Below, one piece after another: positions 1-11,432 of a DNA stretch of 64,000 bases. Location of the stretch: positions 7,413,222-7,477,221 of the forward strand of contig NC_054390.1 in the NCBI RefSeq assembly GCF_001625195.1, read 5' to 3'. The stretch is from Drechmeria coniospora (taxonomy: Eukaryota > Ascomycota > Sordariomycetes > Hypocreales > Ophiocordycipitaceae). The number at the start of each line of letters is the position of its first letter. Positions within the stretch are counted from its first letter, which is position 1. The notes beneath the pieces were generated by a model. That model searched no databases, was not told the DNA's origin, and saw only the letters and a list, made by a program, of their open reading frames with translations. Made by a program: the position numbers and the translations under genes.

Positions 1-1759
1 TTATCGTACGGACTATATTGGTTATTGTAGGGTAGGCGAGGGTATTGCCTGTATTCCGCCGAAATGTTGTAACAGCCGTTTGGAGTAGCCGTTTTATTGG
101 GAGAGGGATAAGCTCGAGTTATAGGCGTTAGGCTATCCTTTCGCTAATAGCCCTATAGTAGTTACAGCTACTATCGATTTAAATATTAAGGAACCTTATA
201 GAATTTATAAGTATAGTAATAAGAAAGGGTAGTCTATTTATCCTTAGTGTAATCTTTTTAAACTTAATCTCTTAATTCCCTTAGTTCCTTATAGTCCGCT
301 TACCTATAAACCCTTAGTGCCTTTAAGCGAGACTTAGCTTAGAGGCGCTTTATTTCCCTCCTTTTCCTTAGTCTTTAATTCCTTGCGAATATATTCTTCC
401 CCCTAAGCGGCCTAAATACTTATCCCTAGGGTATATAGGATTATAGCTCGTTGTAGGTATTATTGGATATAGTAGCCTCCCTCCCTACAGCGGATATATA
501 TACCGGCCGCCTTATGCTTGTCTCTCTCTTCTTATGTAACCTATTTCGCCTGCTGTTAGGGCCCGCCTTAGCCTTAGTTCGTTTTTGTTATCGGTCTAGT
601 TATAGCTGCCCTAGGCCTAGCCGTAGCCCTAGAGCCTACTGTATTGACCCCTAACATTGGGGTGTTGCCGTCCTTATCGGGTCGGGGGGTCGCCCTAGCC
701 GTCCCCTGGCCGGGCCCGCCCTGGTCCCTAATTTTATCCTTTATGCGTTGCGATTTTATTTTAGATGCAATTCGTTTATATACGTCGACCGCCTTATTGT
801 AGTTGTCTATTATAGTCCCCTGCTAGAGGATACAGTCCCTTATTCTCTTAGTTAGCCTAATACGGAGCTTTATAAGTTTTACCTTACTAGGCTAATATAT
901 CCCTTCTGCTAGTATAAGCTTCTTTTTAAAGCGTATAAGGAACGCTAGGAATAACTCCGACGTCCCTTGCCTAATATCCTTTAGTTTAACAACCGCTAGT
1001 TACTAGCAGTAAGGGTCGCTGTAAGCCGATTCGAGGTACGTTAGGAATTGGAACGGGTTATAACTAATGCGGGAGCCTTCTTTAAAGTATATTGTAACTT
1101 ATCGCTGGACTTTGGCCGAAAGGTTTTACTAAACGAAGATCCATTAGTCCTAGGCGGACCCGATAAAGTCCTTATCCACTTAGAGCTTACGGTCTATATA
1201 GAACTTTTAGGCTGCAAAGGTACCCTTATTACCGTTATACGGGTCCCCGACTGGAATCGGTTTGCGTTTAATACGGGCCCGTAGTATACCCGACTTATCC
1301 CCGGTCTGCTCCTACTAGGGGTCGATTGTTAAGGTATCTATTAGCTGGGCCGACGAATGCCCTAGGTCCTATTGTACCTATTGCTGCCTATTCTTTTGCA
1401 AAGCTAAGATTTATATAGAGTATGTTTCTATTTAGGCGTATATTCGGCTAAACTCCGTATGGACTTTTGCTATAAAGTCCTCTATAACTTACTAGAGGTT
1501 AATTTCTTCGGGCTTCCCCTTATCTATTTTAACTTACGATAGTTAGGCTTTTCCTTCCTCCTAACCGGTATAAGTAAAGTCTTTTAAATATTATAGAGTT
1601 GCTAGGCGACTGCTCTAGGACTCTTAATAATATTTATTAAAAGACTTAAAGGAGGGAAAACTACCTAACAACTAGGGCTTTTAGTTATATACGTTCCTCC
1701 TAGTAGGTCCCTTGGTTCCCTTCGTTCTCCTATATTAGGCTAAGCCCAATACCATAACA
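1..1759 (-). mobile_element. Ty3/gypsy chromovirus copy B, 5' part, truncated by window edge
   Basis: This is a second copy of the element at 1897-9317, in the opposite orientation. Positions x and 3656-x are complementary over about 1.76 kb: the plus-strand ORFs at 463-654 and 1048-1284 mirror minus-strand ORFs at 3002-3193 and 2372-2554. It begins with a 171-bp LTR (1759 down to 1589) and runs through the leader and gag-like region, leaving the window at base 1 near the gag/protease junction. The copies differ mostly by C/T and G/A transitions, as expected if RIP struck each one separately. Copy B keeps a Cys codon (TGT) at one zinc-knuckle position where copy A reads Tyr. No intact ORF remains. 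The bases just outside its LTR (1760-1764) would be its target duplication, but the other end is out of view. Confidence 0.9.
1589..1759 (-). repeat. 5' LTR of chromovirus copy B
   Basis: This 171-bp sequence is the reverse complement of the LTR at 1897-2067. Read on the minus strand it starts TGTTATGG at 1759. The palindrome near its start is partly broken by mutation (TATTGGGCTTAGCC in place of TATCGGGCTTAGCC). Confidence 0.9.
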
Positions 1760-1896
1760 CCTAATGTATAATTTAAGTATTTAATTGTTTTGGGGCCCTA
1801 AATCTTAACTCTAATTGCTTATATAACTAATTTTTCTAGGGCCCTTAACCCTATATGCCCTAATTGTAAGTACTATAACTTAACTTTGTTATAACG
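1760..1896 (-). mobile_element. Ty1/copia fragment: GAG-pre-integrase continuation
   Basis: This 137-bp island lies between the two gypsy LTRs. On the minus strand it reads a copia GAG-pre-integrase segment containing LQLGHIGLRALEKLV, interrupted by TAA/TAG codons. It continues in frame from the copia fragment that ends at 9318 once the gypsy element and one copy of the TAACG duplication are removed. It is therefore part of one older copia element split by the gypsy insertion. The rest of that copia (integrase, reverse transcriptase, RNase H, 3' LTR) should lie beyond copy B, outside the window. Confidence 0.85.
1892..1896. repeat. Left target-site duplication (TAACG) of chromovirus copy A
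   Basis: TAACG sits immediately before the 5' LTR and again at 9318-9322, immediately after the 3' LTR. A 5-bp duplication is normal for Ty3/gypsy integration. Confidence 0.92.
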
Positions 1897-2067
1897 TGTT
1901 ATGGTATCGGGCTTAGCCCGATATAGGAGAACGAAGGGAACTAAGGGACCTACTAGGAGGAACGTATATAACTAGAAGCCCTAGTTGTTAGGTAGTTTTC
2001 CCTCCTTTAAGTCTTTTAATAAATATTATTAAGAGTCCTAGAGCAGTCGCCTAGTAACTCCGTAATA
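1897..2067 (+). repeat. 5' LTR of chromovirus copy A
   Basis: The LTR is 171 bp, starting TGTTATGG. It contains a perfect 19-bp palindrome with a one-base centre, TATCGGGCTTAGCCCGATA, at 1905-1923, and ends at CGTAATA (TAACA in the 3' LTR). Confidence 0.92.
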
Positions 2068-3585
2068 TTTAAAAGACTTTACTTATACCGGTTAGGAGGA
2101 AGGAAAAGCCTAACTATCGTAAGTTAAAATAGATAAGGGGAAGCCCGAAGAAATTAACCTCTAGTAAGTTATAGAGGACTTTATGGCAAAAGTCTATATA
2201 GAGTTTAGCCGAATATATACCTAAATGGAAACGTACTCTATATAAATCTTAGCTCTATAGAAGAATAAGTAGTAATAGGTACAGTAGGACCTAGGGCATT
2301 TGTCGGCCCAGCCAATGGATACCTTAACAATCGACCCCTAGCAGGAGCGGACCGAGGATAAGTTAGGTATACTACGGGCCTATATTAAATGCAAACCGAT
2401 TCCGGTCGGGGACCCGTATAATAGTAATAAGGGTACCTTTATAGCCTAGAAGTTCTATATAGACCGCAAGCTCCAAGTAGATAAGGACTTTATCGGGTCC
2501 GCCTAGGACCAATAGATCTTCGTTTAGCAAAACCTCTCGGCTAAAGTCTAGCAATAAGTTATAATATACTTCGAAGAAGGCTCCCGTATCGGTTACAACT
2601 CGTTCTAATTCCTAACGTACCTCGAATCGGCTTATAGTAACCCTTACCGCTAGTAACTAACGGTTATTAAACTAAAGGACATTAGGCAAGGGACGTTAGA
2701 GTTATTCCTAGCGTTCCTTATACGCTTCGAAGAGAAGCTTATACTAATAGGAGGGATACATTAGCCTAGTAAGGTAAAACTTATAAAGCTCCGTATTGGG
2801 CTAACTAAGAGAATAAGGGACTATATCCTCTAGCAGGGGACTACAATAAACGACTATAATAAGGCAGTCAATGCATACAAACGAATTGCATCCGAAATAG
2901 AATTACAACGTATAGAGGATAAAATTAAGGACCGGGGCGGGCCCGGCTAGGGGACGGCTAGGGTAACCCCCCGACCCAATAAGGACGGCAATACCCTAAT
3001 ATTAGGGGTCAATACGGTAGGCTCTAGGGCTACGGCCGGGCCTAGGGCGGCTATAACTAGACCGATAACGAAAACGAACTAAGGCTAAGGCGGGCCCTAA
3101 CAGTAGGCGAAATAGGTTATACAGGAAGAGAGAGATAGGCATAGGGCGGCCGGTATATATATCTACTACAGGGAGGGAGGCTACTATATCCAATAATACC
3201 TACAACGAGCTGCAATTCTATATACCCTAGGGATAAGTATTTAGGCCGCTTAGGGGGAAGAATATATTTGTAAGGAATTAGAGACTAAGAAAGAGGAGGG
3301 AAATAAGGCGCCTCTAAGCTAAGTCTCGCTCGGAGGCACTAAGGGTTTATAGGTAAGCGGACTATAAGGAACTAAGGGAATTAGGAGACCGAGTTTAAAA
3401 AGATTATACTAAGGATAGATAGACTACCCTTTCTTATTGCTATACTTATAAATTCTATAAGGTTCCTTAATATTTAAATTAATAGCGGCTGTAACTGCTA
3501 TAGGGCTATTAGCAAAAGGATAGCCCAACGCCTACAACTTAAGCTTATCCCTCTCCTAACAAAACGGCTACTCCAAACGGCTATT
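2068..3585 (+). pseudogene. Leader and gag-like region of chromovirus copy A
   Basis: No open sense frame survives. A zinc-knuckle skeleton is visible at 3158-3199: in one frame the four positions spaced X2, X4, X4 (the CCHC spacing, with Gly before the third) are all Tyr codons (TAT, TAC, TAC, TAC). Tyr is what RIP makes of Cys (TGC to TAC, TGT to TAT) and His (CAC to TAC). Copy B still has TGT at the second position. The most open frames here run antisense (3002-3193, 2372-2554) and reflect loss of TG dinucleotides on the sense strand, not genes. Confidence 0.75.
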
Positions 3586-6500
3586 ACAATATCTCGGCGG
3601 AATATAGGCAATACCCTCGCCTACCCTACAATAACCAATATAGTCCGTACAACAATCGATATAGATAGCTAGAAAAGCCCAGTACTACTATACGTTATCC
3701 TAGGCCTAAGTCGAAACGCTATACTAGGCCTACTATAGATAGAATACCAATAGGTAACCCTAAACGCAATAGATCGGACTCTTACAATTAGGGCGGTAGG
3801 TAACCAAATCGTACAAGCAAACGATATCCGCCCTTCCAACGGATCCTAGGAGGTATACCTTACGCTAGTATAAACCTTTTTACAGAAACAATAGGGAGTA
3901 CTAATAGTAACAAGCTTGCAAGAAATAGCAATAAAACTACAAGAAACAGTACTATAAGCACCCGGAAGTATAAATACAATAACAATAGCCCTACCTACTC
4001 TTCTAGTAGCCCTCTAGGACTACGCTAACCTTTTCGATAAGGAACAGGCCTTAGGCCTACTACTACACCGGGGCTCCTAAGACTACTATATCCAACTACA
4101 ATAAAACGATAAGGGAGAAACGCTACAGCTACCCTAGGGTCTACTGTACAATATACTACGAGACTAACTACTCGAAGTCCGCAAGCAGATTATAGACCTA
4201 CTAAATAAGGGATAGATACGGGTAAGTTCGTTAGTAGCAGCAGTACCAATACTACTTACCAAGAAAGAAAACGGAGGATAGAGGCTATATATAGACTACC
4301 GGGCCCTAAATAAGATTATACAATAGGACCGTTACCTACTCCCGCTAGTTAAAGAAACGCTCCGCTTACTCTTAGGGGCATACTAGTTTACCAAACTAAA
4401 CGTACAAGCAGTATTCTATAAGTTACGTATAGCGCTAGGAGACGAACCGCTTATAGTATTCCGTATACGATTTGGTCTATTCGAATAGTTAGTCTATCCC
4501 TTCGGCCTAGCCGGAGCACCGGCTTTATTCTAGAGATACATCAACGGGGTATTGCAGGACAAATTAAGGGAGTAGGTTATAGCCTATCTAGATAATATCC
4601 TAATCTATACCTCCGGATTAAAGGCCGACTATATTACCAAGGTTAGGGAAATCCTTAAGCGGCTTTAGGCAGCCGGTCTTTACCTAGATCTCGATAAGTA
4701 TATATTTGCAATAACAGAAGTTAAATACCTTAGGTTTATTATCCAAGCAGGCGTTAAGGTTAGGCCTAACCCAGCGAAAATTGCTGCAATTTAAGAATAG
4801 CAACTACCTACTAAGGTAAGGGGGATTAGGAGCTTCCTAGGCTTTGCGAACTTCTACTGTAAATTTATTCCCAATTTTGCAAGCCTTACAGAACTACTTA
4901 TAGCCCTTATAGGGAGGAGTATACTATTTCGCTAGGGACCCAAAGAAGACGCAGCCTTCCAATCCCTTAAGCGTACCTTTTTATTATACCCAATCCTAGC
5001 ACAATAGGACCCAGATAGGAAGACTCTTGTTAAGACCGATTGCTTAGGCAAGGTACTAGGCGGATACCTCTTGCAAATCGATAGCAAGGGGGTCCTACAA
5101 CCAGTAGCCTACCACTCAGCCAAACTTATACCAGTAGAAAGGAATTATACAATCTACAACAAGAAACTCCTAGCAGTTATTAGCTATCTTAAGGTATAGT
5201 CGGTAGACCTACAAGGTATTACGGAACTATTTACTATTCTAACGAACTACAAGAACCTTAAATACTTTACTAAACCGCGGGAGATATCAGAACGACAGGT
5301 ACAATAGGCAGAAGTCCTTGCAAACTTTAATTACTTACTACAGTACAGACCGGGCTTATAAGTACAACGGCCGGATACGCTCTTGCATTAGGAACAGGAC
5401 GAGGAGGACGCACTACGCCTAGGATAAATACTTTGGCCGGTATTAATCTCTATACTATAGGAGGCGCCCAGAGGCTAACCTATACAAGAAGGTCCCGACG
5501 CCTAGGACACCCAGGATACAGCAATCACAAATACGGGCACAGATCGGGCGAATACGGGGACAGACCGGGCCCGGGCCGGCTGCAAAGTACCAAGTGCCTA
5601 AGACACAATAGCTACAAACACAGGGGCGGACCGGGCCTATCCAGAGACGGAAGGGGGACAGGGAGCTATCGATACATCCCAACTACTCCCAGCAGTACAG
5701 GGACTACTCCTAGCAGTACAGGGACCAACAGGAAGGGAGATACTATTTCTATAGGATACGCTAGCCGGCCGACTACTCTTCCCGGAACCCTACCTACAGG
5801 AATTATAGGACCAAGCGTTACAAAACGATACAATATACAAAGCTCAACGACAAGCAGTAGCAATAGGCGCGCGGAAATTCCCGGTAGAAGTAAAGACAAA
5901 AGAACAAACGGCCAATTGTACCATTAGTACCTACAGTGCAACATACTATAGGGGACGCCTATAGGTACCTGCCTAGGAACTACTAATAACGCAAATAATA
6001 CAATAGGTATACAAATTACCTATATCGGGCCACCCTAGTCGTAACGGAATATTCCATGCACTTTAGCGGGACTTCTACTGGGATAGTATATTACAGGACG
6101 TAGTACGGTATGTTCGGAATTACTACTGCTACCGGAGCCGCAAGAGCCGCCTACAGAGGCAGGGACTCCTACAACTAATCCCCCCGCTAGACCGTTACTG
6201 GAAGCAGATATCGATCGACTTTATAACCGACCTACCAGTACAGAACGACAAGGACCCCTAATTCTTAATAGTTATTACAGACCGCCTCTCCAAATTCATC
6301 TAACTTAAGGCAATAACTACAATAAGCGCAGAGGCTTATGCGGAACGGTTTAAGACCTATTAGTAGCGATTTAGGGGTTTTCCCGCCCAGATTATAACGG
6401 ATTGGGGATTAGACTGGCTTAGTAAGTTCTGGATATCCCTATGCTCCCTTATTGGTACGGAGTAACTCCTATTAACTTTACACTACCCCCAGACGGATAG

Positions 6501-7230
6501 GGGTACCGAGAGGGTAAATTAGGAAATTCAAGCCACCCTAAGGATCCTAATCTCGTTTAAGCAATTCGACTAGCCGGCCCACCTAGCCGCCTACCAGCTG
6601 GCCCTAAACAATAGGGAGTCTTTAGTTATAGGAGTTAGCCCAAACAAGCTATTATTAGGCTACGAAATCGGTACAATACTAAGGGTAGAGGACGACCAGG
6701 CAAGCGTAATAACACCAAAAGGGAGGGCTATTGCTTTCCTACAACACCTAAGGGAAGGAACAGAAATTATATAAGCGGCTATTACCTTTGTACAATAACG
6801 CTTACATAAGTCGGTAGTAGCTTTAGGTCGCCCAGCAGAAAAGTTCCAGGTAGGCAATAAGGTCTGGCTTAGCCTTAGATATATTAAAACTAACAGGCCA
6901 TACAGGAAGCTAGACTAAGTTGCTTCTAAGTTTACGGTACTAGCAGTACTAATACTACTTACAGTAACACTAGATATTCCTTAGGGCTTACACCCTACCT
7001 TCTATATAGACCTTATCGAAAGGGCAGCAAACGACCCCTTGCCCAGTTAGGTGGTACGGGATTCGGAGCCAGGCCCACTGCTAGTCCAAGACAAGGACGG
7101 TACCTTACAAAAGGAATACCAGGTCGAACGCATCCTCGCTATAAGGGGGGCCTAAGGCCGAGGGGGACAATACAATACCCTTGTAAAATAGCTGGGTTAC
7201 AAACAACCAACCTAGGAACCGATGGAGGCT
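3586..7230 (+). pseudogene. pol polyprotein pseudogene (PR-RT-RH-IN-chromodomain)
   Basis: Protease end: AILGLL at about 3705-3725, matching the ILG(L/M)PW signature. RT: FTKLNVQAVFYKLRIALGDE, then LVYPFGLAGAPALF, then AYLDNILIYT, where the catalytic YLDD reads YLDN (G-to-A change). RNase H: PVAYHSAKLIPVERNYTIYN at about 5100-5160. Integrase: SGHPSRNG...FYWDSILQDVVRYVRNYY, with zinc Cys changed to Tyr, then the core start WKQISIDFITDLP. Chromodomain: YQVERILAIRGA...LVK*LGYKQPT*EP at about 7108-7215. Stops are mainly TAG at places where the family has Trp or Gln, the expected product of RIP at TGG and CAG. The protein is non-functional as read. Confidence 0.93.
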
Positions 7231-7577
7231 CTAGTACAAACGGAAGCCCTAGAGGAATTTACGCAGCAATAGGGAGATCCCTATACAAACGACGGAGCAC
7301 AGGCAAGCCGCAAAACGAAACGTAAAATTTCAACCATACTAAAGGAAAAAATCGGCCCCAGAGCGCCCCCAACAAGGGCCCAACCCAATACTACCACTAC
7401 AGATATACGCTAGCCGTACTACTTAGACTCGTCGGTCTCCGTATCCTCCTTACTCTCGTCCTCCTCGGTATCCTCCTTAGGGAGGGTCTCGAAACTATCC
7501 GTTGCAGCACTTGGGCGGGGGCGGAACGTAACCGAGGGGGGCGGGGGCAGGGGCACAAAACGAAGGCACCGGGCAAC

Positions 7578-8592
7578 TTAGGCGATATAAGGGGCGGAGG
7601 CGACGGGGCAGCGCAACGGAGTTACATCGGCTATACGGGACGAGTGCGACCTACTGCAATTACGGGCAATGCAGGGAGTAGAGGGGGCGGGACGGCGCAC
7701 CGAAAGGGAACCGCTAGCGCAAGACTCGCGCAACTTGCAGATATTGCGGCGCATCTCGGCCAAAGTGGCCACCAACTCGGCACTAACGCCCTCCTGCGCC
7801 TGCTGACGGCGGGCAAGGCCGCGCACGTTACTCTGGATGCCCGTTAGGGCCCGAGCCACGCCCTGGGCAAATACGCCGAGCTGCATGCTCGGTACAGCGC
7901 CGGAACGGCCACCCGCTCGAGTCGGGGTTAAGGCGTTAGCGGCAAGGACGAGGGTGCGGTTCGGGTCGTCGTTGTCGTCGGCGGCGGCGGGGGGAGAGAC
8001 AATACCCAATATGGGGGCGAGGGTATAGGCGGGGCGCACGGGAGCAGGCTCTATCTCGGCCAGAGCTAGGGTGCAAGCCCAAACCCGGCCCAGGGCCAGA
8101 AACTCGGGCGATAGGACGGCGCAAGCGCCCGGTACGGCCCCGACCTTAGGGCGGGCCTCGACCAGGATGTGGACGTTACGCTAGGCGCAAGCACGAAGGT
8201 CGCGCAGGGCGCAACGCAGTTAAGGGCGCGCGGCAAACAAATGCAGCACCTAGACGCATTTTGGCATACGCGCGCGCGTACGCACGGCAGCCAGCACTAC
8301 GGCCCGGCACGCAGTCGTTACGGCCGCTGGTAACAAGGCGATTAACGCAGGGGAGGCACATTCCGCGCACCTCCTCCGGAGGTGCGAACTCCTTGTCGGA
8401 AGAGTTACCCTCCACTAGGTATTCGCCCAAAGCGCAACGGCGGTCCGACTTATCGGTATAGTAGCCATAACGAGGGCCCGAACCGCATCCGGGAGGGGGG
8501 GGAGGAGCACCTGCAGCGGCAGACATAATAGCGGCAGCGGCGGCAACGAAAAGGTAAACAAGTCCTCCACAAGGGAGGAGCGACAGCAGCAA
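7578..8592 (-). pseudogene. Antisense ORF region with Cys-rich segment inside the chromovirus tail
   Basis: Between pol and the 3' LTR the composition turns GC-rich, and two long minus-strand ORFs appear (8592-8176, 138 aa; 8039-7578, 153 aa) in different frames. The first has a likely zinc-binding pattern: CLPCVNRLVTSGRNDC, then C-R-A-Y and further Tyr codons where RIP may have replaced Cys. This resembles the small Cys-rich domains (DUF3716-like) seen in fungal transposon-associated proteins; that assignment is tentative. The second has a short helical stretch (AELVATLAEMRRNICKLRE). A possible intron from about 8245 down to 8181 (GTGCTG... CTTAAC ...CCTAG) would join the two frames. It could be an ancestral antisense gene, a captured host fragment, or chance openness of GC-rich DNA. 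Confidence 0.4.
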
Positions 8593-9146
8593 GAGTAGGA
8601 TTAACAGTTCCTATCGTCACCAGCTTATTAGCTAACGGCCCGAAGGATATACGGAACGGCCCTAACGAGGAAGCAGCAACCCACCTTACGGGGGAGGAAC
8701 AACAGCAATAGGGGAGCAGGCGCAATAGGAGGCGGCAAAGGAGTTAATAACAATCGTACGGCAAGAAGCTAAAAAACGGGCAGGTACAATAGTTAAAGGA
8801 AAGAGGAACGAGAAGCGCAACAAAATAGGAACGGAGAAGGCAATATAGAAGGAGTAGTAAGGGGGAAAAGCAGGGTAACGCCAGGCGCCTTAGGCACCCG
8901 GCGAGTACCCGGTAAATACCCGAGGAGGGGACGGAACGGGGTGGAATTAGTTACCCCGGGTAACCAGCATACCCTAAATGGGGGACGATGCAGGGAGGAG
9001 ACCGCATACGCTAAGCACCCGACGAATACCCGAAAAAAAAAAAAAAATTTTAGGGGAGCTACGGATTGGGGAAACCAGCCTTGGGAAGGGCGGTTTGGCT
9101 ACGGCTACAGCCAGACTTTACTTCGAACGGGTAGAGCGAGACGGTA

Positions 9147-9317
9147 TATTATGGTATCGGGCTTAGCCCGATATAGGAGAACGAAGGGAACTAAGGGACC
9201 CACTAGGAGGAACGCACACAACTAGAAGCCCTAGTTGTTAGGTGGTTTTCCCTCCTTTAAGTCTTTTAATAAACATTATTGAGAGTCCTAGAGCAGTCGC
9301 CTAGCGACTCCGTAACA
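9147..9317 (+). repeat. 3' LTR of chromovirus copy A
   Basis: This 171-bp LTR is near-identical to 1897-2067. It begins TATTATGG (the G of TG has become A), carries the same 19-bp palindrome (9155-9173) and ends TAACA. The LTR pair differs only by scattered transitions. Confidence 0.93.
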
Positions 9318-9322
9318 TAACG
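9318..9322. repeat. Right target-site duplication (TAACG) of chromovirus copy A
   Basis: TAACG follows the 3' LTR directly and repeats the bases at 1892-1896. Confidence 0.92.
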
Positions 9323-11219
9323 TTCCTTTGGAGGTATTATTAATTGATTTTGCCTACTATAGCGCCTTACCGTATTGCCTATAGCTGAGAATATATATAA
9401 CGGAGCGTACGGTAACTTAAAGTATAAGTTAAGAGGCTTAAATTCGGTTACTATAAGGCTATAGTAGTATAAGAGGGTAAGTATAACTTAATTCTACTGT
9501 AGGGTGCTAAATTTAAGGGTATTATTAATACTATAGTACTATAGCCTAAGGGATTCTACCTTACCTTTACTAATTAAGTTAGTATAAAATCCCGGGATAA
9601 ATATAACGTTCTTTAGGATTAGATCCCTTATTTTTAGGCTATTAGGGCCGTTTAGTATTCCCTTTATTATCCTTGTCCCCCGATATACTACCTAAATAGC
9701 TATATTACCTACTAAGATTATATTAGAGTTTATACTAGGGACTTAATCCTAAAGGAGGTCCCTAGTATTAATTATGTAAGTACTAGTATAGTTATCGAGA
9801 AGGGTTAAGTTCCTTAAAGGGTGTACCGTTAATGTTATGCTAAATACTAATTGGAGTTCCGGTAGGTTATTGAGGACTATATATATAGTATTAACTATTA
9901 GCTATAATTCCTTCTTTAGTTCCGTTATTAATATTAAAGTTAATCCTCCTAAGGCCTTAATAGCCTGTACCGTTTACTGCTAACGGCTTTATCCTATTAT
10001 ATTTTTATACTTTTTAATCCTTTCCTTCCTAATATTACCCTAAAAGGCCGTTTTGCTAAGGACTATAACCTTAAATGCAGTATATTGGATTGGAGTTTAG
10101 GTATATAATGCTTTCTTAATTCTATATAGGTAGTTATAAGTCTTCTTTATCTTTAGGTCTATAGCCGTATTAAAGGCGCTAGATATTATTGTTAATTCCT
10201 TATATTAGTCTAACTTCGACTTAGTACTTATAAGGAATTTGGTAGCTAACTGCTTTAGTAATATTTCGATCTCCTGGCCTATAACCTAAAGATAAATAAA
10301 CCTATCCTTTTGGACTTAGGCCTAAGTAATATTAAACGATATTGTACTGTTAAGGAACTAGGTAATACCGAACGTACTGTCGATCTTAGGTATATTAAAG
10401 GCTACTGTATTAATATATACTGCCTCCTATAGCTAATACTAATTAAGTCCGCTTAGGTATAAGGAGTTATACATAACGTTAAAGTAGTTAGTCCTTATTT
10501 GCTCTTATTGTAATATAAGTATAATTCCAAAACGTTATTTAACTTTACTAATGATTTTAGAGATCTCTACAATATTATTAAGGTTCGTTAAAAAATCCGG
10601 ACTTATTATTTCTTCTATTTAATGCAGGAGTTATAAATACGCCTTTTTTTAAATCTTATAACGATAAAGCTTAATATCGAAATTGTACCGTTTAAGTTAG
10701 AACCTCTCTTTGTCTTTAGTACTAAGGACTTTAATTAGGACGAATTAGTTATCCTTACCCTTATTTATAAGTTAGGTAAGGGTTTATTCGTTAATTATTG
10801 CAACCCTATTACTATAGGTCTGTACTGTTAGTAGTAATAGAGTAATAGCTCTATTTAGGTTAATATAATCCTAAATATTACTATTCTTAGCAAGATATCG
10901 ATACGATCTAAGCTATTGTTCTTAATCTTCCGACTTCTTAAGCTTTGGATATACCTTAGAGTTAGCTGCAGTAGTAATTATTGTAACGATTGTTAGTTAA
11001 TTGTTTCGAAGAGTAAACGTAAAGGTCTTATTGGAAGTAAAAAGATAAGTCTTTAAGGATATAAAAAGATAAGTGCTAAGGATAGGGGCAAAGGGGGGGG
11101 GGGGATTAAGGTAAGCCCCTTTTAGTAAGTTCTCTTAAGGCTTTATTATACCCAATTGTTAATATTATTTTGCTAATATCGTCTTATTGACTATAGGGCT
11201 TTGTACGGTTTTTATATTG

Positions 11220-11432
11220 GATCGTTAATATTATAGTGTATAGGCGCTATGGCTTTTCTATATACCCGATTATTAATATTATCTTATAGATATTGTCTTA
11301 TTAACCGAGGCTTTTGCATAGTGCCGGATCGTTAATATTATAGTATATAGGTACTACGGCTTTTCTGTATACCCGATCGTTAATATTATCTTATAGATAT
11401 TATCTTATTAACCGAGGCTTTTGCGTATATTT
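11220..11432. repeat. 107-bp tandem repeat in copia leader/LTR region
   Basis: Two 107-bp units starting ATCGTTAATA (11221 and 11328) repeat with few, mostly transition, differences. Each unit is built of two related halves with CGATnGTTAATATTAT cores, and a more diverged half-unit precedes them from about 11,150. Confidence 0.8.

Larger units (their letters stand above)
1897..9317 (+). mobile_element. Complete RIP-degraded Ty3/gypsy chromovirus (copy A)
   Basis: The 7,421-bp element has identical-length LTRs (1897-2067 and 9147-9317), both beginning with the TG-type end and closing at TAACA, and a 5-bp target duplication. The order on the plus strand is gag with a degenerate zinc knuckle (about 3158-3199), protease (about 3590-3830), reverse transcriptase (about 4195-4800), RNase H (about 5000-5370), integrase zinc domain (about 6025-6140), integrase core (about 6190-6680), and a C-terminal chromodomain (about 7105-7215). 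Order and chromodomain place it among chromoviruses. All frames are broken by TAG/TAA codons, so it is dead. Downstream of pol is a roughly 1.5-kb GC-richer tail with antisense ORFs (separate entry). A run of 14 A at about 9034-9047 lies near the 3' end. Confidence 0.95.

Noticed and set aside
463..654. Matching small ORFs at 463-654 (+) and 3002-3193 (-) as a conserved gene
   Set aside because: They are the same antisense stretch of the two gypsy copies and run opposite to the gag zinc knuckle.
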